Shown: positions 59,680 through 64,000 of the stretch, in pieces
Numbering within the stretch: position 1 is the stretch's first letter
How the letters are laid out: each line of letters begins with the position of its first letter
Origin: Kluyveromyces lactis
Taxonomy: Eukaryota; Ascomycota; Saccharomycetes; Saccharomycetales; Saccharomycetaceae
Direction of reading: 5' to 3'
NCBI RefSeq assembly: GCF_000002515.2
Contig: NC_006040.1
Coordinates: 806,001-870,000, forward strand
Length of the DNA: 64,000 nucleotides
Notes under the pieces: model-generated
What the model saw: only the letters and a program-made list of their open reading frames with translations
Database searches by the model: none
What the model was told of the DNA's origin: nothing
Program-made: the position numbers and the translations under genes

Positions 59680-61365
59680 CTATTCTTCGTAGTTGTAGGA
59701 TGGATATTCAAGCTCCTCTCCTTCTTCGAGATAGTTTGGAACACCAATAAACTTGTTCCAGAGTTTATTGAGCTTTAGTACAGTGTACTTACTAACAGTG
59801 GAAGGTAGGTCCGTATAACTTGTTACGATAAACCGCAACGCTTGCTTGAAATTCTTCCATTCTACATCCCATGCTTCTTTGAATACACCGCTGGCCTGTT
59901 CACGAACTTCGGTATGTGTTTCTTTCTTCTTCTCTGGCATTTTTAGATCATTGAATTCATTTACCTTCTTTTCTACGTTACTAACGGATTCTTTTTCTTG
60001 AGATGAATGATTGGCACTGTTAAACTTATCATTCAATACTTTGAAGAAATTATCCAATTGGAAAAAGGAGGCCAGTTTTTCACCAGGACTCTTTAATTGA
60101 TAGTTGTACATTTCTTCGAATCTGTTAACTGCTTCCACTGACTTTGACAATCTGTCAAAAGTGTTGAATAAAGCAATTAATTCGTACTTGGTAAGTTTAT
60201 CAACGACATGCTGTCTTGCCACATCGTCATCGTTATCCATTTCGAACAAAATCTTCAAACTAGTAGCATATCCAGTGGTTTGCACTTTACCCCACAATCT
60301 ACATCTATCACATTGCACACAGTCCATAATTTTCGTGACATTCTTGAACCTGATTCTGAAATCATCCTTAAGTTGGCCACTGACCTCATCATGGAAAAGT
60401 AAATCTTCGTTGAAAACTTTGCTATTTAGCTGAGAAACGACACCATCAATCATTCCCTTAACGTCCTCGTTGTAAGCATTACAGAAACCTAGTTCATTCA
60501 TATATGGTCTAATTTTCCAAAGGGCCTTCGCGACAACGGCAAAGTTGAAGTAAATGTTCGATACACGGTCAGGGAAATTTCCTACCCTGGTCATAAATAG
60601 TTCCAAATTAGGTTCCCATTTACCTGTTTCGGTGTTTAAATGTTCATTGGAAAGATGAGTACCAATTGAAGCATGCAATCCCGATATCAATCTGTAGAAG
60701 GCGTCCTTAGCTAAGCATTGGTTTTCGTCACCTAATGAGAAACAGTTTTCCTTGTAAATGCTGGACCAGATTTGCGACGATTGTTCACCGCCGTAACCCG
60801 TAAATCTCTCAGGATTAGCGGTCAAATCAACTAATACTGAATGCTGGCTATTGAAATCATTGGTATCACAGTATTCAATATCCTTTTCAGCTTCGAAACG
60901 AGGTTTGTCACATAACTCATCTAAAAATGAACATTCATCATCGGTAATATCAGTGGTAGCATTTTCAATGTTACCCAAAATTTCAGGCTGCCAATACTCT
61001 GGTAAGCTATCCCAATCTTCTACCACATCAACAGCACACGCACGATTTACGCAGTACCCATTGTTATCCGACCAGAATGGACACTCTTTATATAAATCCA
61101 ATTTGAAATACTTGAAAAAATCACTTTGAACCAACGACAACAATTGTGGTCTAATATTATTGTTAACCTCGTTAATTTCATGGAAGGTCACATCACAGGT
61201 GGCTCCAATAGCTTCTGTCTTGTCCATGCGGCAGAAATTAGTCGAATCATTATCGAAAACAGTGTTGATATCCACTTTCGCCTCATCTTTTTGATCTACA
61301 GTCGAATTCAACGCTTGAACGAGCGATATTGCGCTCAAAAAGCATAGTTGCAGAACTTTTACCAT
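59680..61365 (-). CDS. ERO1: ER thiol oxidase Ero1
   Basis: FAD enzyme that oxidises protein disulfide isomerase and passes electrons to oxygen, driving disulfide formation in the ER lumen. The 561 residues compare with 563 in S. cerevisiae. A signal peptide occupies about 1-19. The shuttle pair is Cys105-Cys110 (GYCVNRACAVD) and the FAD-proximal active site is the CxxCxxC motif Cys349/Cys352/Cys355 (MDCVQCDRCRLWGK). The C-terminal tail (about 425-561) is the membrane-association extension typical of fungal Ero1. A TATA box lies 117-125 bases upstream of the ATG. In S. cerevisiae ERO1 (YML130C) is not next to TAF13/VPS9, so it has moved relative to them. Confidence 0.98.
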   Translation of the reverse strand: MVKVLQLCFLSAISLVQALNSTVDQKDEAKVDINTVFDNDSTNFCRMDKTEAIGATCDVTFHEINEVNNNIRPQLLSLVQSDFFKYFKLDLYKECPFWSDNNGYCVNRACAVDVVEDWDSLPEYWQPEILGNIENATTDITDDECSFLDELCDKPRFEAEKDIEYCDTNDFNSQHSVLVDLTANPERFTGYGGEQSSQIWSSIYKENCFSLGDENQCLAKDAFYRLISGLHASIGTHLSNEHLNTETGKWEPNLELFMTRVGNFPDRVSNIYFNFAVVAKALWKIRPYMNELGFCNAYNEDVKGMIDGVVSQLNSKVFNEDLLFHDEVSGQLKDDFRIRFKNVTKIMDCVQCDRCRLWGKVQTTGYATSLKILFEMDNDDDVARQHVVDKLTKYELIALFNTFDRLSKSVEAVNRFEEMYNYQLKSPGEKLASFFQLDNFFKVLNDKFNSANHSSQEKESVSNVEKKVNEFNDLKMPEKKKETHTEVREQASGVFKEAWDVEWKNFKQALRFIVTSYTDLPSTVSKYTVLKLNKLWNKFIGVPNYLEEGEELEYPSYNYEE

Positions 61366-62130
61366 GGTTTAAGGTAACAGTATTGTGATTTCTTGAAACT
61401 ACTTAATGCTCACCTGTATGACAATCTATCAGTTACTATTTACTAACTGATGATTTGAAATCAAATGATTGAATCTTAGCCTTATATAAATTAACCGATT
61501 TTATTTTCTCTTTTCTTCTTTCTAGGGTACCTTTTGGCTCAAAAGAAAAAGTGGAATGGGAATCATCAAGTGACACTTTTACTACAGGCAGTATAGGTGA
61601 ATAAGCACCGGAGCATTTTTGTTATGAACACATATACCACTCACGGTAGATGACTAAGGAGGAAGCTTGTGAAGTGAAAGAGTCTTTCTTTTAGTGCGGG
61701 AACCCATGGGCATTATCGCTATTTTAGCATACGTAGATTGTATTTCTTAACGATTGAACACGTCAATATGTATTTTGAAAAAACGTCACATGACAGTTTC
61801 GAAACGATTGGAAATTCCATGGGAGGTATGGTCATGCATAGGTGGCACTGGTGGCGAATAGATGGAAACTTGATGAAACTACAATCACTATCTCATTCGT
61901 CGGGGGCAGCTTCCCCTTTGTGAAGGTACTAAATGTAAGTTCTATATAAGTGCATTGCACAAAATGTAACTAATACGGACAGTGCTGGTGTTGATATTGT
62001 GAGGATACATTAACAATTCACTACCAGTATTAACACTTAAACGATTTCTCTTGAGCATGCTACTGGATCTCCAATGTATAATTCAGATGGCTGAAATTAT
62101 TAATAAATCGCCCAAAGAAATGTTTAATAA
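61366..62130. other. ERO1 promoter and VPS9 3' region
   Basis: A 765-base spacer between two minus-strand genes. TTATATAAA at 61482-61490 is the ERO1 TATA box. I found no exact UPRE; CACGTC at 61759-61764 and ACGTCA near 61783 are partial matches, about 395-420 bases upstream. Open frames of 61-65 codons are chance. Confidence 0.5.
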
Positions 62131-63444
62131 TCATTCTGCCATTTCTAACAATGAGTCTACGCAAACACCGACTCTGTATTTGCTAGCTATGCATACGTCT
62201 CGAATAAGATCTGGGTCTAAATCCGGAAACATCAACTGTAATGTTTGAAGTGTATTTTCTTGCTCTTTATGCTCCATCTGTTGTGCCAAAACGGTGGCTG
62301 TATGTTCGTCGATCTCTTGATGATCTCTGGGAGATCTATCCTCATACTCTGGTGAAGAGGGTGTTGGAGAAGTACTTGTGTTCCAAAAGTCGTTGAGTTT
62401 AGTTAGCACTGAATTTGCAGCATCATCAAGCGGCTTGAGTATATACTCACTTGGCGAAGGTGACACAGTACGGTGTGGGAACTTGGTAGATGAATCCTTT
62501 GGATTTAGAAGTTCTTGCTTTTTAAGATCCTTGATTTCCTCCTGATTCTGAGAATATTTCTTGTTGAAGTCTTTATCCGTTTCTAAGATGCTGATCGAAT
62601 CTATATCCATATCTAGAATGAAATTGACCGCTCCTTGTAAGGTGCTTAAATAATATGCGTTTTCTCCCATCAAGAACGATGGAAATCTAAATCTTTCAAT
62701 GTAACGAACGTTGCTGATAAGATGAGGGACATCGCTTTTGAGCAAAGTAAATATTAACAATGGTACAAAGTGATCCGCACCACCATTCAACTTGTTATTG
62801 TGTTTCAAAAGCCCGAATAAAACTTTACATGAGTTTAGAACACAAACCATTTTATCTCTAGGGGAGCGATACTGGTTGATTTTGGCCAGTTCTTTTGCGG
62901 AAAGTGCTATGAAACTGTGAAGTTTTCCGTTGATCAAATCCGGAATGATATCCAAATGTTCTGGGCCAAGGAATCTGAACTCTAAGATTTTGTCCCTTAA
63001 CTTGGCGTCATCTAAAAGATCCTGTTCATGCGTAGCATCTGAACTTCTCTTCTCGTTCACTAGACAAGGAGAAAAACACTTATAATAAAGTTTCCCCATC
63101 ACTAATTTCTCTATTCCTTCCTTAGCATTCTTTATCTGCGCATCACTGAGGTCTCTGAAGGCTTCATTTGTCAGAAGTTTATCATATATGAAAACTTTAA
63201 AGTCATTAATGAGCTTCTCTTGTTCAGATGTTGTCCAGTTTTCTCGTTGGCTTACAAAATTCCTAATAAATGATTTGGTATGTTTGACAATAGGATCTGC
63301 CTTAGGGTCTCGCATTATCTTGAGAAATGCTTGAAAGTCATAGTAATTATTCTTTTCATCTAAGTTTTCCCCTACGTCAGCTAATGGCTTCTCCGAAATT
63401 GTCTCTGGAGAAGCATTGAATCCTTTATCGTCGTCTGCGTCCAT
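62131..63444 (-). CDS. VPS9: Rab5/Vps21 guanine nucleotide exchange factor Vps9
   Basis: Activates the Rab5-like GTPase Vps21 on endosomes for vacuolar protein sorting. The 437 residues compare with 451 in S. cerevisiae. The helical bundle and VPS9 catalytic domain span about 60-290, with MVCVLNSCKVLFGLLK, GGADHFVPLLIFTLLKS and LMGENAYYLSTLQGAVNFI. A linker rich in Pro/Ser follows. The C-terminal CUE domain (about 393-437) binds ubiquitin and keeps MFP at 405-407 and LL at 432-433. It is divergent from the next gene, as YML097C/YML096W. Confidence 0.96.
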   Translation of the reverse strand: MDADDDKGFNASPETISEKPLADVGENLDEKNNYYDFQAFLKIMRDPKADPIVKHTKSFIRNFVSQRENWTTSEQEKLINDFKVFIYDKLLTNEAFRDLSDAQIKNAKEGIEKLVMGKLYYKCFSPCLVNEKRSSDATHEQDLLDDAKLRDKILEFRFLGPEHLDIIPDLINGKLHSFIALSAKELAKINQYRSPRDKMVCVLNSCKVLFGLLKHNNKLNGGADHFVPLLIFTLLKSDVPHLISNVRYIERFRFPSFLMGENAYYLSTLQGAVNFILDMDIDSISILETDKDFNKKYSQNQEEIKDLKKQELLNPKDSSTKFPHRTVSPSPSEYILKPLDDAANSVLTKLNDFWNTSTSPTPSSPEYEDRSPRDHQEIDEHTATVLAQQMEHKEQENTLQTLQLMFPDLDPDLIRDVCIASKYRVGVCVDSLLEMAE

Positions 63445-63753
63445 TTGGGATAAACAGATGTCACCCTCTATGAATGTAAAAAACAGTTTCGCTGTTGGTT
63501 CGAAACCATTTACGATTCGCTAGGGTTCTTTTCGTAAAATGGCGTTCTCGATCAAGAGTCAATCTTGTTCTTTATTTACATGTTTGATTTATTTCTAAAG
63601 GTTTGGCAGCCTGAAAAATTAAAAAAAAAAGTTGTCAATATACATATATCTCATCTCAGGTGGACCCCTCTGGTAATAAAGCTTTACATGTAGAGTTGTT
63701 ATACTTCAATTAGAGTACAATAAGCTACTTGAGTTGGTCGCTTTTAGTTTGGT
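63445..63753. promoter_or_regulatory. Divergent promoter between VPS9 and the YML096W-like gene
   Basis: A 309-base spacer with an A-run near 63620-63630 and TATATCTC-type sequence at 63644-63652. No specific element recognised. Confidence 0.4.
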
Positions 63754-64000
63754 ATGTGTGGTATTTTGGCATATTTTGGTAAATCATTTGGATCAACTCT
63801 TACTGATGAATTCCAAGAACTATACGAGAAAGACCTAACAGGACCAATACAGTCATGTAATAGTAATACGTTATTTAATGAACTGATACCGTATATCGTG
63901 AGAAGAGGTCCAAACTATGCGTCATTGAGATCGTTATCTGAAATTAATGCTATGTTGTTCTCATCTGTATTATCTTTAAGAACACCATTCACGAAACAAA
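63754..64000 (+). CDS. Asparagine-synthetase-like protein, YML096W family (5' part, cut by window edge)
   Basis: The first 82 codons are in the window. The protein begins MCGILAYFGKSFGST, so Cys2 after Met removal is the N-terminal nucleophile of a class II glutamine amidotransferase. LIPYIVRRGPNYASLRSL corresponds to the RGP motif of that domain. S. cerevisiae YML096W (525 aa) is a cytosolic protein with such a domain plus an asparagine-synthase domain and no proven reaction; human ASNSD1 is its relative. Divergence from VPS9 matches S. cerevisiae. The synthase domain lies off the right edge. Confidence 0.92.
   Translation, partial: MCGILAYFGKSFGSTLTDEFQELYEKDLTGPIQSCNSNTLFNELIPYIVRRGPNYASLRSLSEINAMLFSSVLSLRTPFTKQ

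Overview
The window reads as nuclear chromosomal DNA of a budding yeast of the family Saccharomycetaceae that branched before the whole-genome duplication. Kluyveromyces lactis is by far the best fit. The partial BiP at the left edge agrees with the K. lactis KAR2 product as I remember it. Genes whose S. cerevisiae counterparts lie on two duplicated chromosome arms are interleaved here in one order. All genes I recognise are single-exon. I see 31 protein genes (two cut by the window edges), two identical serine tRNAs, one short fossil of mitochondrial DNA, and no transposon or viral relic that I could support.

Layout. 1-10.8 kb: KAR2 (partial, ER chaperone), SMF2 (manganese transporter), FYV8, SKI6 (exosome), GPI14 (GPI-anchor mannosyltransferase) and a small gene that looks like the PTS2-import factor PEX39. 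11.4-24.2 kb: a block matching the centromere-proximal right arms of S. cerevisiae chromosomes X and XII: MRX12-like, an unrecognised gene, NOC3, MPP10, AVT1 and a FAS1-domain membrane protein (YLR001C). 24.5-25.1 kb: two copies of tRNA-Ser(AGA) at a synteny break. 25.8-46.7 kb: a block interleaving chromosomes XIII-R and IV-L: PAH1, MME1, QRI7, NSE4, MLH1, CEP3, a divergent pair of aldehyde dehydrogenases, PHO2 and EAR1. 48.5-55.5 kb: an accessory-like stretch with large spacers: a GCY1/YPR1-type aldo-keto reductase, the divergent pair MCH2 / YKL222C-like regulator, a mitochondrial tRNA-Tyr fragment and a small SRPBCC-fold protein. 55.7-64 kb: ARG81, TAF13, ERO1, VPS9 and the start of a YML096W-type asparagine-synthetase-like gene.

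How the genes fit together. Most are core housekeeping genes: ER folding (KAR2, ERO1), ribosome biogenesis (NOC3, MPP10), lipid synthesis (PAH1), DNA repair and chromosome segregation (MLH1, NSE4, CEP3), endosomal and vacuolar traffic (VPS9, EAR1, AVT1, FAS1 protein) and transcription (PHO2, ARG81, TAF13). Several promoters carry expected signals: UPRE-2-like sites before KAR2, and PAC and RRPE elements before NOC3, MPP10 and QRI7.

I found no clearly novel multi-gene system. The items most worth a second look are the loss of centromere signals at an ancestral centromere-flanking locus, the nuclear fragment of mitochondrial tRNA-Tyr, the SRPBCC gene, the unrecognised gene beside NOC3, the ALD-ALD promoter full of CGG triplets, and a perfect hairpin just after the ERO1 stop codon. 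All family and synteny assignments rest on reading the sequence and on memory; no search was run.
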